Shown here: positions 28,292-37,567 of the stretch, piece by piece
Numbering within the stretch: position 1 is the first letter of the stretch
Layout: every line of letters starts with the position of its first letter
Assembly (NCBI RefSeq): GCF_030271535.1
Contig: NZ_JASCXJ010000003.1
Location: forward strand, 310,001-374,000
From: Nocardiopsis sp. ATB16-24
GTDB lineage: Bacteria > Actinomycetota > Actinomycetes > Streptosporangiales > Streptosporangiaceae
Direction: 5' to 3'
Length of the DNA: 64,000 nt
Made by a program: the position numbers and the translations under genes
The notes under the pieces: generated by a model
Told to the model about the DNA's origin: nothing
Database searches by the model: none
The model's input: only the letters and a program-made list of their open reading frames with translations

Positions 28292-30013
28292 ATGGCTACC
28301 ACCTGGCTGGGACCCCAAGGACGCGGCGAGGCGCTTGAGGCGATGACCGACAGGGAACTCGACGTTCTCGTGGTCGGAGGAGGCATCGTCGGGGCGGGGA
28401 TCGCCCTGGACGCGGTCTCACGCGGACTGTCCACCGGGCTGGTCGAGGCGCGTGACTTCGCCTCGGGTACCTCCAGTCGTTCCAGCAAGCTCATCCACGG
28501 CGGACTGCGTTACCTGGAACAGTTCGACTTCGAGCTGGTCCGCGAGGCGCTCCAGGAACGCGGACTGCTGCTCACCACGCTCGCCCCGCACCTGGTCCGT
28601 CCGGTGCCCTTCCTCTTCCCGTTCGCCCGCCACTGGGAACGCGCCTACATCGGCGCGGGTGTCACCCTCTACGACGCCCTCGCCCTGTCCTCGCGCAACA
28701 ACCGGAGCCTGCCCGCACACCGCCACCTGAGCAGATCGGGGGCCCTGCGCGTCTTCCCCGCGCTCAAACGCAACGCCCTGGCCGGGGCCATCCAGTACTG
28801 GGACTGCCAGGTCGACGACGCCCGCTTCGTCATCAGCGTGCTGCGCACCGCGGCCGGGCTGGGCGCGCGCATCGCCTCCCGCACCCAGGCGGTCGGTTTC
28901 CTGCGTGAGGGCGAGCACGTGGTTGGCGCCACCGTCACGGACCTGGAGAGTGGTGAGGAACTGCGCATCCGCGCACGCCAGGTGGTCAACGCCGCGGGAG
29001 TGTGGACCGACGACATCCAGGAGATGGTCGGCGGGCGGGGCCAGATCCATGTCAGCGCCTCCAAGGGCATCCACCTCGTCGTGCCGCGCGACCGCATCCA
29101 GGCCTCCTCGGGGATGATCCTGCGCACCGAGAAGAGCGTCCTGTTCGTCATCCCCTGGGGACGTCACTGGATCATCGGCACCACCGACACCGCGTGGGAC
29201 CTGGACAAGGAGAACCCGGCCGCCAGTCGTGCCGACATCGACTACGTCCTGGACCATCTCAACCAGGTGCTGCGCACACCTTTGAGCAGGGACGACGTGG
29301 AGGGCGTGTACGCGGGGCTGCGTCCGCTGCTCTCGGGGGAGTCGGAGGAGACCTCCAAACTCTCCCGTGAGCACACCGTCGCCCACCCCGTGCCCGGACT
29401 GGTCCTCATCGCCGGGGGCAAGTACACCACCTACCGGGTGATGGCCAAGGACGCGGTGGACGCGGTCGCGCACGGACTGGGCAACGGCATCCCGCCCTCG
29501 GTCACCGACAAACTGCCCCTGGCGGGGGCCGACGGCTACTGGGCCCTGTACAACCAGCGGCACCGACTGGCCCGGGACTCGGGGCTGCACGTCTCCCGTA
29601 TCACCCACATGCTGCGCCGTTACGGCTCCCACATCCACGACCTGCTCGACCTGATCAGGGAACGTCCCGACCTCGGCCGACCGCTCGCGCACGCCGACGA
29701 CTACCTGCGCGCCGAGGTCGTCTACGCGGTCGAGGCCGAGGGGGCCCGTCATCTGGAGGACGTGCTGTCCCGGCGCACCCGTATCTCCTTCGAGACCTGG
29801 GACCGGGGTATCGCCGCCGCCGACGAGGCGGCCGCGCTGCTCGCCGAGTCCCTGGAGTGGAGCGAGGAGCAGATCGCACGCGAGGTCGAGTACTACCGCA
29901 AGGGGATCGCGGCCGAGCGCGCCGCGCAGGAGCAGGACACCGACCAGGAGGCGGACGCCATCCAGCACGGTGCTCCCGAGATCGTCCCCGGGGCGAGCAT
30001 CATGCGTCCGTGA
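28292..30013 (+). CDS. glpD: Glycerol-3-phosphate dehydrogenase (FAD-dependent)
   Basis: Peripheral membrane flavoprotein that oxidises glycerol-3-phosphate to dihydroxyacetone phosphate and passes electrons to quinone. The 573-residue protein shows the FAD dinucleotide fold LDVLVVGGGIVGAGIALDAVSRG near residues 23-45 and the GlpD signature TSSRSSKLIHGGLRYLEQ. YWDCQVDDARFV and WIIGTTDTAWD lie in the substrate domain. The Asp-rich C-terminal region is also typical. The ATG at 28292 has GGAGGA 5 bases upstream. It stands alone, without glpF or glpK beside it. Confidence 0.95.
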   Translation: MATTWLGPQGRGEALEAMTDRELDVLVVGGGIVGAGIALDAVSRGLSTGLVEARDFASGTSSRSSKLIHGGLRYLEQFDFELVREALQERGLLLTTLAPHLVRPVPFLFPFARHWERAYIGAGVTLYDALALSSRNNRSLPAHRHLSRSGALRVFPALKRNALAGAIQYWDCQVDDARFVISVLRTAAGLGARIASRTQAVGFLREGEHVVGATVTDLESGEELRIRARQVVNAAGVWTDDIQEMVGGRGQIHVSASKGIHLVVPRDRIQASSGMILRTEKSVLFVIPWGRHWIIGTTDTAWDLDKENPAASRADIDYVLDHLNQVLRTPLSRDDVEGVYAGLRPLLSGESEETSKLSREHTVAHPVPGLVLIAGGKYTTYRVMAKDAVDAVAHGLGNGIPPSVTDKLPLAGADGYWALYNQRHRLARDSGLHVSRITHMLRRYGSHIHDLLDLIRERPDLGRPLAHADDYLRAEVVYAVEAEGARHLEDVLSRRTRISFETWDRGIAAADEAAALLAESLEWSEEQIAREVEYYRKGIAAERAAQEQDTDQEADAIQHGAPEIVPGASIMRP

Positions 30014-30132
30014 ACGTGCCCCGTGGCACGGAGGACCCGCTGACGTCGGTTCCGACCACGGGCAGTAGCCCGGAGCACACGGCTTGGTTAGGGTGCGGTG
30101 TAGCCCCCCCACACGACCAAGGACGCGAAGCC

Positions 30133-30906
30133 ATGATCAAGGTGCTGCTCGTCGAGGACGACATCCGGTTGGCCGACGCCCTCGCCGGTGCGTTGGAGGC
30201 CAAGGGTTACGCGGTCGAGCAGGCGCGTACCGCCGACGGCGCGCTCGCCGCCGCACCCGCTGACCTCGTCCTGCTCGATCTCGGCCTGCCCGACATGGAC
30301 GGCATCGAACTGTGCACCCGCCTGCGAAGGCGGAACGAAGTCGGGGACACGGCCGTCATCATGGTCACCGCCCGGGGCGGACAGCACGAACGTGTCCGCG
30401 GCCTGCGGTCGGGCGCCGACGACTACGTCGTCAAACCCCTGGCCATCGAGGAGCTGTGCGCACGGATGGAAGCCGTCCTGCGTCGTACCCGCAAGTGCGT
30501 CGACCCGCCCATGGACGCGGGACCTTTGAGGGTGGACCCCGCTACCCGCGTCGTCACCCGCGACGGGAAGCAGGTCGAGCTCACCCGTAAGGAGTTCGAC
30601 CTGCTCACCGTGCTGGTACGCGAGGCGGGCCGGGTCGTCTCCCGTGAACAACTGCTGCTGAGGGTGTGGCGGACCACCTGGCCAGGCACTCTGCGCACTC
30701 TGGAGGTGCACGTCGGCACGCTGCGCTCCAAGCTCGGTGCTCCCGGGCTCATCGAGACCGTGCGCGGTGTCGGCTATCGGCTGAGAGCGGGTGGTGAGGC
30801 TCCCGCGGCGGAAGGGGCGGCCGTCCGCCCCGACTCCGTCCCCGACGCCGGTTCGCCCGCCGTGCCTTCTCCGGCCGGGAGCGCGGTCCCGGCCCAGCGG
30901 TCCTGA
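30133..30906 (+). CDS. OmpR-family response regulator
   Basis: Two-component DNA-binding regulator of 257 residues. The receiver domain has the acidic pair D9/D10, the phosphoacceptor D49 in LLDLGLPDMDG, and the conserved lysine in YVVKPL. The winged-helix effector domain contains LTRKEFDLLTVLVREAGRVVSREQLLLRVW and HVGTLRSKLG. A 30-residue Ala/Pro-rich tail follows. The kinase gene begins 10 bases after the stop. The adjacent TRAP-TAXI transporter genes make it a candidate regulator of that transport system, which is an inference from position. Confidence 0.92.
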   Translation: MIKVLLVEDDIRLADALAGALEAKGYAVEQARTADGALAAAPADLVLLDLGLPDMDGIELCTRLRRRNEVGDTAVIMVTARGGQHERVRGLRSGADDYVVKPLAIEELCARMEAVLRRTRKCVDPPMDAGPLRVDPATRVVTRDGKQVELTRKEFDLLTVLVREAGRVVSREQLLLRVWRTTWPGTLRTLEVHVGTLRSKLGAPGLIETVRGVGYRLRAGGEAPAAEGAAVRPDSVPDAGSPAVPSPAGSAVPAQRS

Positions 30907-30916
30907 CCCTCGCGCG

Positions 30917-32320
30917 GTGCGCCGCCGAGTGCTGACCGTGTACGTGACCCTCCTGGTCGCGGCCTGCCTTGGACTGGCGGTGCCCCTGTGCGGGAGCATC
31001 GCCGCCCGGGGCACCTCGGACATGCTCCTGGACAGGATCAACGACACCGCTCGCTTCGCGGGCCTGGCCGAAACCGGCGTGCTCACCGGCGAGGCCGACG
31101 CGCTGATCGGTGAGCTGGCCGCCTACGACCAGCTGTACGGCATCCTCGTCGTCATCATCGACCGGGAGGGCCGCGTCGTGGCCTCCTCCCGCGAGGGCGT
31201 CGTCCCCGTGGTCATGGCCCTCAGGTCAGGGCCCGGGGGTGAACTACCCGAAGTCGTCCGGAGCGCTCTCGCGGGACACCGGACGGGGACCGACACGGTC
31301 GTCTATCCCTGGCAGAGGGGACCGCTGATCGTCGCCGAGCCCATCGACCGATCCGGAGAGGTCCTGGGCGCGGCGGTCACCGCCTCGCCCACCGGTTCGC
31401 TGCGCCGCGCCACCCTCGTCCAGTGGTGCGCGGCCTGGGCCGCCGTGGTCGCGCTGATGGTCGCCGGCATAGCCGCCGCGGGTCCCCTCACTCGCTGGGT
31501 CCTGCGTCCGATCGACGACCTGGACGAGGCCACTCGGGCGATCAGCGGCGGCAGCCTGGACGTTCGGGTGCGTGCGGCCGCCGGCCCGGTCGAGCTGCGG
31601 CGTCTCGGGGAGTCCTTCAATCGGATGGCCGACACGATCGCCTCGATGCTGGAGAGCCAGCGCACCTTCGTCGCCTACGCGGGCCACCAGGTGCGTAACC
31701 CTCTCGCCGCTCTGCGGCTGCGTGTGGACGGTCTGGCCCGCCATCTGACGCCGGAGGGCGCGGAGGGGCACCGTCTGGCGTTGGACGAGGTGGACCGTCT
31801 GGCCCGGGTCTGCGACAGTCTGCTCACCCTCGCCCGTACGGAGGACGCCGGGCACTCCATGGTGTGGGAGGACGTCGCGGAGGTCGCCGACGACCGTGTG
31901 TCCTCTTGGGCGCCGATCGCAGAACGCGCCGGGGCGGTCCTGGTGCGCGAGGGCGACACGGGCGTGCGGGTCCGGTGTGTGGAGGGCACCTTGGACCAGA
32001 CCCTGGACGCCCTCATCGACAACGCCCTGAAGTTCGGTGGGCCGGGCGTGCGGATCACGATCCGCACGCGTCGGACGCAGGAGGGCCCGGACGGCGGCTC
32101 CCACGTCGACGTGCACGTGGTGGACGACGGCCCGGGCCTACCCGAGTCCGATCTGGAGCAGGCCACCCGGCCGTTCTGGAGGGACGGGCACGTCGGAGCG
32201 GGCGGCTCGGGTCTCGGATTGTCCATCGTCGTCGCCCTGCTGGAGATGCAGGGCGCCCAGCTGTCCCTGCGCCCCGCCTCTCCCCGGGGGATCGACGCAC
32301 GTATCCGCCTTCGGGCCTGA
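30917..32320 (+). CDS. Sensor histidine kinase
   Basis: Membrane sensor of 467 residues partnered with the OmpR-type regulator. It starts with a transmembrane helix (VLTVYVTLLVAACLGLAVPL), then about 140 extracytoplasmic residues and a second helix (AAWAAVVALMVAGIAAAGPL). A HAMP domain follows (LRPIDDLDEATRAISGG). HisKA has the phospho-accepting H257 in FVAYAGHQVRNPLAALRLR. The HATPase domain shows N in DNALKFGG and the D-x-G box VVDDGPGLPESD. The GTG at 30917 gives a start right before the first helix. Confidence 0.9.
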   Translation: MRRRVLTVYVTLLVAACLGLAVPLCGSIAARGTSDMLLDRINDTARFAGLAETGVLTGEADALIGELAAYDQLYGILVVIIDREGRVVASSREGVVPVVMALRSGPGGELPEVVRSALAGHRTGTDTVVYPWQRGPLIVAEPIDRSGEVLGAAVTASPTGSLRRATLVQWCAAWAAVVALMVAGIAAAGPLTRWVLRPIDDLDEATRAISGGSLDVRVRAAAGPVELRRLGESFNRMADTIASMLESQRTFVAYAGHQVRNPLAALRLRVDGLARHLTPEGAEGHRLALDEVDRLARVCDSLLTLARTEDAGHSMVWEDVAEVADDRVSSWAPIAERAGAVLVREGDTGVRVRCVEGTLDQTLDALIDNALKFGGPGVRITIRTRRTQEGPDGGSHVDVHVVDDGPGLPESDLEQATRPFWRDGHVGAGGSGLGLSIVVALLEMQGAQLSLRPASPRGIDARIRLRA

Positions 32321-32365
32321 GTCGGGGCGCGGCGTCGCGGCTGCGGCCCAAGGGAGGGCCGGAGG

Positions 32366-33364
32366 TCAGCCTCCCGGGTCATGGGCGTACTTGACCTCGC
32401 GGTAGTAGGCGACGGCGCCCGGGTGCAGGGGGACGGGCAGGGTGGAGATCGCCGAGCGGGGATGCAGGTGCAGCACCACCGGGTGGAAGCCGGTGAGCCG
32501 GGGCCGGGAGTCGAACAACAGCCGGGTCAGCTCCGTGGCGATCCTGTCGGGCATGGAGGTGTTGACCACCAGGAGGCTCGGTACGCCGATGGTGCGCACG
32601 GCGGGCACGTCGGGGTAGGTACCCGCGGGAACCGGTAGCTCGGAGAAGTGCCCGCCGTACCCTTCGACCAGGTCCGGTACGTGTTCGGCCAGGTCCAGCA
32701 GTCGAACGGGTACGCGTTCGGCCAGGTCGGAGACGGCCTGGGTCGGGAGCCCTCCCGACCAGAAGAAGGCGTCCACGCGGCCCTCTTCCAGGGCCCGGGC
32801 CGAGGCGTCGATGGGTAGTCTCAGCCGCGTCACACCCTGTTCACCGGTCTCCTCCAGACCCTCCAGTTCCAGGAGCCGCTCGGCCATCATCTGGGTGCCC
32901 GATCCGCGCGCCCCCACCGACACGGTGCTTCCGGCCAGGTCGGAGACCGTCTCGTAGGAGGAGTCGGCCCGCACGACCAGGTGGGTGTGGTTGTCGTACA
33001 GGCGCGCGATGGCCGCCACGGGCAGCGGTTCCTCGAAGGGCTCCTCGCCCGCCACCGCGAGGGCGGCCACGTCGGCGAGGGTGAAGGCGGCGTCCACCTC
33101 CCCGGCCGCGACCATGCGGTTGTTCTCCACGCTCGCGGCCGTGGTCAGGACGACGACCTCGGTGTCCGGACGGGTGGTGCTCGCCTGGGCAAGGCCCGCA
33201 CCGTAGGCGTGGTACACCCCGCCGGTGCCGCCGGTGCCGATGGACAGACGGAGGGGCTGGGAGACCGGTGGCTGTGAACAGGTGAGAAGGGAAGCGGCGA
33301 CCAGGAACGTCGTGAGGAGCGCTCCGGGAACCGTTCTCGGTGACCGGGTGGGGGACCGCGCCAT
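32366..33364 (-). CDS. TAXI-type TRAP solute-binding lipoprotein (minus strand copy)
   Basis: Extracytoplasmic binding protein of 332 residues that would hand a carboxylate-like substrate to a TRAP permease. The signal ends in a lipobox-like LLTC (about residue 29). The TAXI signature follows: LSIGTGGTGGVYHAYGAGLA, with SVENNRMVAAGEVDAAFTLADVAALA and GSTVSVGARGSGTQMMAERLL. The C-terminus PVPLHPGAVAYYREV is almost the same as in the copy at 33556 (PVPVHPGAVRFYEEQ). It is convergent with the sensor kinase and divergent from the transporter operon, so it may act as an auxiliary or sensory binding protein. Confidence 0.85.
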   Translation of the reverse strand: MARSPTRSPRTVPGALLTTFLVAASLLTCSQPPVSQPLRLSIGTGGTGGVYHAYGAGLAQASTTRPDTEVVVLTTAASVENNRMVAAGEVDAAFTLADVAALAVAGEEPFEEPLPVAAIARLYDNHTHLVVRADSSYETVSDLAGSTVSVGARGSGTQMMAERLLELEGLEETGEQGVTRLRLPIDASARALEEGRVDAFFWSGGLPTQAVSDLAERVPVRLLDLAEHVPDLVEGYGGHFSELPVPAGTYPDVPAVRTIGVPSLLVVNTSMPDRIATELTRLLFDSRPRLTGFHPVVLHLHPRSAISTLPVPLHPGAVAYYREVKYAHDPGG

Positions 33365-33555
33365 GGCAAGAACAATAGCAAGCGGAGAGAAACCTCAGAA
33401 GAGGCTCAAATCCGGTGCCGCAGGCTACGGATGCCGGGGAATCGGCCACTACGTTCTCTGACAGCGGGACGACGCCCGGCGTGCCCCATGCGGCGCCACG
33501 CGGACGTCCAGCCGACCTTCACCCCCCCGAGAAGCATCCGAGAGGACACCCGACC

Positions 33556-34584
33556 ATGCGACGCGCGACGCTGTCCCTGGCCGCCATCCCCCTCAGCGCT
33601 CTACTCCTGGCGGGCTGCGCCCAGCCGGCGGAGTCCGGAGACGACAAGGAGATCGCGATCGGCGGCGGCCCCGTCCAGAACCGGCTCAGTATCGTCACCG
33701 GCGGTACCGCCGGCGTGTACTACCCCATCGGGGGAGCTCTGAGCACCATCATCGGCGACAACCTCGAAGGCCAGACCGGCTCGGTCGAGGCCACCGGCGC
33801 CTCGGTGGAGAATCTCCGCCTGCTCGGCCGCGGCGACGGCCACCTGGCCATCGTCCAGGGCGACGCCGCCGACCAGGCCGCCACCGGCATGGCCGATTTC
33901 GAGGGCTCCCCGATCCAGACCTACTCGCTGGCCGTGCTCTACCCCAATGTCCTCCATACGGTGACCCTGGCCTCCATCGCCGAGGACAAGGGCTTCGAGT
34001 GCTTCTCCGACGTGGTCGGCAGCCGCTACTCCATCGGTGACATCGGCAGCGGCAACGAGGCCACGACCAAGCAGGTCTTCGAGTCCCTGGAGATCGCCAC
34101 CGCCGATGTGGAGGTGGACCAGCTCGGCTACGCCGAGACCGCCAGCGCCCTGCAGAACAACCAGCTGGACGCGGGGTCATGGGTGGTCGGTGAGGGCCAC
34201 GCCGGCATCACCGAACTCGGCACCACCGACGACATCCACATCATCCCGCTCTGCGAGGAGGAGCGCGCCGCGGTCGTCAACGGCTACGGCGGCTACACCG
34301 AGCACATCATCAAGGGCGGGACCTACCCGGGTGTGGACGAGGACGTGCCCACCATCGCCGTGTGGAACTCCCTGGTCGTGGCCGGCGAGTTCAACGAGGA
34401 CCAAGCCTACGACATCACCTCGGCCATGTTCGAGCACATGGACCAGATCATCGACGTGTACGCCCCCGGCGAGGAGTACCTCGTCCCCGAGACCATCCTG
34501 AACAGCCCCGTCCCGGTGCACCCCGGTGCCGTCCGCTTCTATGAGGAGCAGGGTGTGCGGCTCCCCCAGGAACTGCTTCCCTAG
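33556..34584 (+). CDS. TAXI-type TRAP solute-binding lipoprotein (operon copy)
   Basis: A 342-residue TAXI-family periplasmic-type binding protein. A lipoprotein signal ends in LLLAGC (C20). The family core is LSIVTGGTAGVYYPIGGALS, then ATGASVENLRLLGRGDGHLAIVQGDAA and SRYSIGDIGSGNEATTKQVFES. It heads the TRAP operon: the DUF1850 gene follows 12 bases after its stop and the fused permease follows that. The ATG at 33556 was chosen because it begins the signal peptide. The ligand is unknown; glutamate and related acids are described for some TAXI systems. Confidence 0.9.
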   Translation: MRRATLSLAAIPLSALLLAGCAQPAESGDDKEIAIGGGPVQNRLSIVTGGTAGVYYPIGGALSTIIGDNLEGQTGSVEATGASVENLRLLGRGDGHLAIVQGDAADQAATGMADFEGSPIQTYSLAVLYPNVLHTVTLASIAEDKGFECFSDVVGSRYSIGDIGSGNEATTKQVFESLEIATADVEVDQLGYAETASALQNNQLDAGSWVVGEGHAGITELGTTDDIHIIPLCEEERAAVVNGYGGYTEHIIKGGTYPGVDEDVPTIAVWNSLVVAGEFNEDQAYDITSAMFEHMDQIIDVYAPGEEYLVPETILNSPVPVHPGAVRFYEEQGVRLPQELLP

Positions 34585-34596
34585 ACGGCGCCTTCC

Positions 34597-35166
34597 ATGA
34601 GCACGTCCTTCGAGGTGAGCGGACACGGTTCCGCGGACACGGGGACCACCTCCCAGCGTCGGCGGACCGTGGCACTCGTGACGTGCGGCACCGTTCTGGC
34701 CATGGTCCTCACCGTCCCGGCGCTGCCGCTCCGGCCCGCCCTCCGCCTCAGCGACGAGGGCGACACGGTCGGCCACCTTCCCCTGGCCGAGGGGGAGCGG
34801 TTCACCATCGCCTACGTCCACTCCATCGACGGGTTGCCGATCGAGGAGGACATCGATGTCCGCGACGGGCGCATGGTCGTCGACGCCACCCGGCTCCGCC
34901 AGTTCGGCGCGGGCATGGGCCACATCCCCGGTGAGGGGACCGGTCACGCCGACGGCGAATGGTGGGTCGTCGACGGGATCGGCCGGGACATCGGCACGGA
35001 GCTCGTCATCAGGGTCGGTGCCCCCACCACCGACCACCGGATCCGCACACCCGACGACGAGGTTCGACTGTCCCGGTGCTTGGCCGCTCGGCCGGTGACG
35101 GTGGAACCGGTCCGAGTCTCCGCGCTCCGCCTGCTGTTGGAGGGCGGCCCCGGCCCGGAGTGCTGA
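34597..35166 (+). CDS. DUF1850 domain protein (TRAP-associated)
   Basis: A 189-residue protein with one N-terminal hydrophobic helix (VALVTCGTVLAMVLTVPAL) and an extracytoplasmic domain starting FTIAYVHSIDGLPIEEDIDV, the DUF1850 hallmark (HS...EE). The family is nearly always encoded with TAXI-TRAP transporters and its function is unknown. Here it lies between the binding protein and the permease in one operon. Confidence 0.82.
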   Translation: MSTSFEVSGHGSADTGTTSQRRRTVALVTCGTVLAMVLTVPALPLRPALRLSDEGDTVGHLPLAEGERFTIAYVHSIDGLPIEEDIDVRDGRMVVDATRLRQFGAGMGHIPGEGTGHADGEWWVVDGIGRDIGTELVIRVGAPTTDHRIRTPDDEVRLSRCLAARPVTVEPVRVSALRLLLEGGPGPEC

Positions 35167-35245
35167 GAACCGCCCGCAACCTTCCGCCCGCCACTCGCAC
35201 GGGCCGTTCGACGTTCTGCCCCGCCGAGACCCACGAGGAAGAAAC

Positions 35246-37477
35246 ATGGTTGAGAACCCGTCCCAGGTCAGGGGCGACACCCAGGGAGCGAACGATCTCG
35301 ACGGGACCACGGGTTCGGGAGATTCCGTTCCCGGGGGCGACGGTACGGTCGTCCGCGCCGGGGAGCCCTCGAAGGGAGCCGGCGCTGGACGCCGCACGGC
35401 GGGCACGTCCGCCGACGCGCTCCCCGACGTGGACGGTGGGAACGAGCACGCGGATCCCGTCTGGAGGCGGATGGCCGTCGAACGCTGGGGCGAGGGCACC
35501 GCCGCCTCCGTCATCGGCGTCGTGGTCCTGGCCCTGGCCACGGCCCTGACGGCCTTCCAGCTCTACATCGCGCTCCGCGCCGGACTCGACGCCCGGGAGC
35601 AGCGGCTCATCCATCTGATGTTCGTCATGGCGCTGGTGTTCCTGGTCAAACCGGTCCTGCCCGGTCGGGCGGGACGTTCGGTTCCCGCGCTGGTGTTCGA
35701 TCTGGTGCTGATCGCCGCCACCGTGGTGGTCAGCTTCTACCCGATGGTGCATCAGGCCGCGTTGGCCTCTCGGGCCGGTGCCTACACCGACGTCGACTGG
35801 ATCATGGGCCTGGCCGCCATCGTCCTGCTGCTGGAGGCGACCCGCAGGTCGGTCGGCATGATCATGGTCGTGATGGTGACCGCGTTCATCTTCTACGCGT
35901 GGATCGGTCCGCTCATCCCCGGTCAGTTCGGGCACTCCGGCGCCACCATCCAGCGCATCGCCACCCACAGCTACCTCGGCGACGGCATCTACGGGCTGAC
36001 CCTCGGCGTGGTCGTCACCTTCGTGTTCGTGTTCATCCTGTTCGGCGCGCTGCTGTCCAAGACGGGGGGCGGCAACTTCTTCGTCGGCCTGGCCTACGTG
36101 CTCACCGGACGCATGGTCGGCGGTCCCGCCAAGGGAGCGGTCCTGGGCAGCGCCCTGATGGGCTCGGTGTCCGGCAGCGCCATCGCCAACGTGGTCAGCA
36201 CTGGACCGTTCACCATCCCGCTGATGCGCAAGGTCGGCTACAGGAAGCACGACGCGGCGGGTGTGGAGGCGGCGGCCTCCACCGGCGGGCAGATCCTGCC
36301 CCCCATCATGGGCGCGGGCGCGTTCATCATGGCCGAGCGCACGGGCATCCCCTACGCCGACATCGTCAAGGTCGCCATCATCCCCGCGCTGATGTACTTC
36401 GGCGTGATGTTCCTGTTCGTGGACATCCTGGCGCGTAAACACAAGGTCGAGATCGCCGAGAGGTCGGAGCTGCCCACCCTGCGCGCGGTGATGAGGGCGG
36501 GCTGGCACTTCCTCGCCCCGCTGATCCTGCTCATCGTGCTGCTGCTCAACTATGTTCCGCCGACCCGGGCGGGCCTGTACGCGTGCGGTGCCCTGCTGGT
36601 GGTGGCGATGCTGCGGGCCGGGAGCCGGCTGACCACCAAGGACTTCCTGGAGGTGTTCGTGCTGGCCGCACGCAACACCTTGCCGGTGTCGGTGGCCTGC
36701 GCGGTGGCGGGTGTCATCGTCGGCATGGTCGGCTTGACCGGGCTGGGCCTGGTGCTGTCCAACGTCCTGGTCACCGCGTTCGCGGGCAGTTTGCTGCTCA
36801 CTCTGCTGATGGTCGCCCTCACGTCGTTGATCATGGGCATAGGCCTGCCCGTCACGGCCTCCTACGTCGTCCTGGCGGTCCTGGCGGTCCCCGCCCTACA
36901 GGAGCTGGGGCTGGCCGTGATCGTCGCGCACATGGTCGTGTACTGGTACAGCCAGGACTCCAACGTGACGCCGCCGGTGGCCTTCGCCGCGTTCGCCGCC
37001 GCCGGCATCGCCAACGCGGACCCGATGCGCTCCGGGCTGTCCGCGTGGAAGTTCGCCAAGGGTCTGTACCTCGTCCCCCTGCTGATGGCCTACGGCGCCC
37101 TGATGGCCGTAGAAGGTCCGGTGGAGGAGCTGGTCGTGGCGGTGGTCACCGGCTGCGTGGCGTTGGCGGCGGCGGCGATCGCCATCGAGGGCCACTTCCT
37201 GCGCCGCACCCTGCTGGGGGAGAGGCTCGGACTGGCCCTGGCCGCCATGTTGGTCATAGTCGCCCCCGAGTGGAGCGACCTGTTCGGGGCGGTGCTGTCG
37301 ATCCCCGTCGCACCGGGATGGTTCGTCCTGGCCGGTTCGGTCATGTGTGTCGTGCTGATCGCCTTCCACGTGATCGGCCACCGTGTCGCGGCGAGGCCCG
37401 CGAAACGGACCGAGGACGGGGAAGCGGCCGGAGCCGGGAGCGGGCACGAGGACGGGACCACCGCCACCGAGAAGTGA
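35246..37477 (+). CDS. TRAP transporter fused permease subunit
   Basis: Integral membrane permease of 743 residues in which the small (4-helix) and large (12-helix) TRAP subunits are fused. After a hydrophilic N-terminus of about 80 residues come many hydrophobic helices. Family motifs include GALLSKTGGGNFFVGLAYVLTGRMVGGPAKGAVLGSALMGSVSGSAIANVVSTG, and further on AAASTGGQILPPIMGAGAFIMAE and IMGIGLPVTASYVVLAVLAVPAL. It is driven by an ion gradient and works with the TAXI binding protein. GAGGAAG precedes the ATG. The C-terminal Asp/Glu-rich tail is cytoplasmic. Confidence 0.93.
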   Translation: MVENPSQVRGDTQGANDLDGTTGSGDSVPGGDGTVVRAGEPSKGAGAGRRTAGTSADALPDVDGGNEHADPVWRRMAVERWGEGTAASVIGVVVLALATALTAFQLYIALRAGLDAREQRLIHLMFVMALVFLVKPVLPGRAGRSVPALVFDLVLIAATVVVSFYPMVHQAALASRAGAYTDVDWIMGLAAIVLLLEATRRSVGMIMVVMVTAFIFYAWIGPLIPGQFGHSGATIQRIATHSYLGDGIYGLTLGVVVTFVFVFILFGALLSKTGGGNFFVGLAYVLTGRMVGGPAKGAVLGSALMGSVSGSAIANVVSTGPFTIPLMRKVGYRKHDAAGVEAAASTGGQILPPIMGAGAFIMAERTGIPYADIVKVAIIPALMYFGVMFLFVDILARKHKVEIAERSELPTLRAVMRAGWHFLAPLILLIVLLLNYVPPTRAGLYACGALLVVAMLRAGSRLTTKDFLEVFVLAARNTLPVSVACAVAGVIVGMVGLTGLGLVLSNVLVTAFAGSLLLTLLMVALTSLIMGIGLPVTASYVVLAVLAVPALQELGLAVIVAHMVVYWYSQDSNVTPPVAFAAFAAAGIANADPMRSGLSAWKFAKGLYLVPLLMAYGALMAVEGPVEELVVAVVTGCVALAAAAIAIEGHFLRRTLLGERLGLALAAMLVIVAPEWSDLFGAVLSIPVAPGWFVLAGSVMCVVLIAFHVIGHRVAARPAKRTEDGEAAGAGSGHEDGTTATEK

Positions 37478-37567
37478 CTCCGTGCCGCCGCGGCGGCGGG
37501 GGCGCGACCGGTTCGGGGGCGGACACGAGGGTACGAGCCCGCCGCACATGCCCTACGCTCTGCTGGC

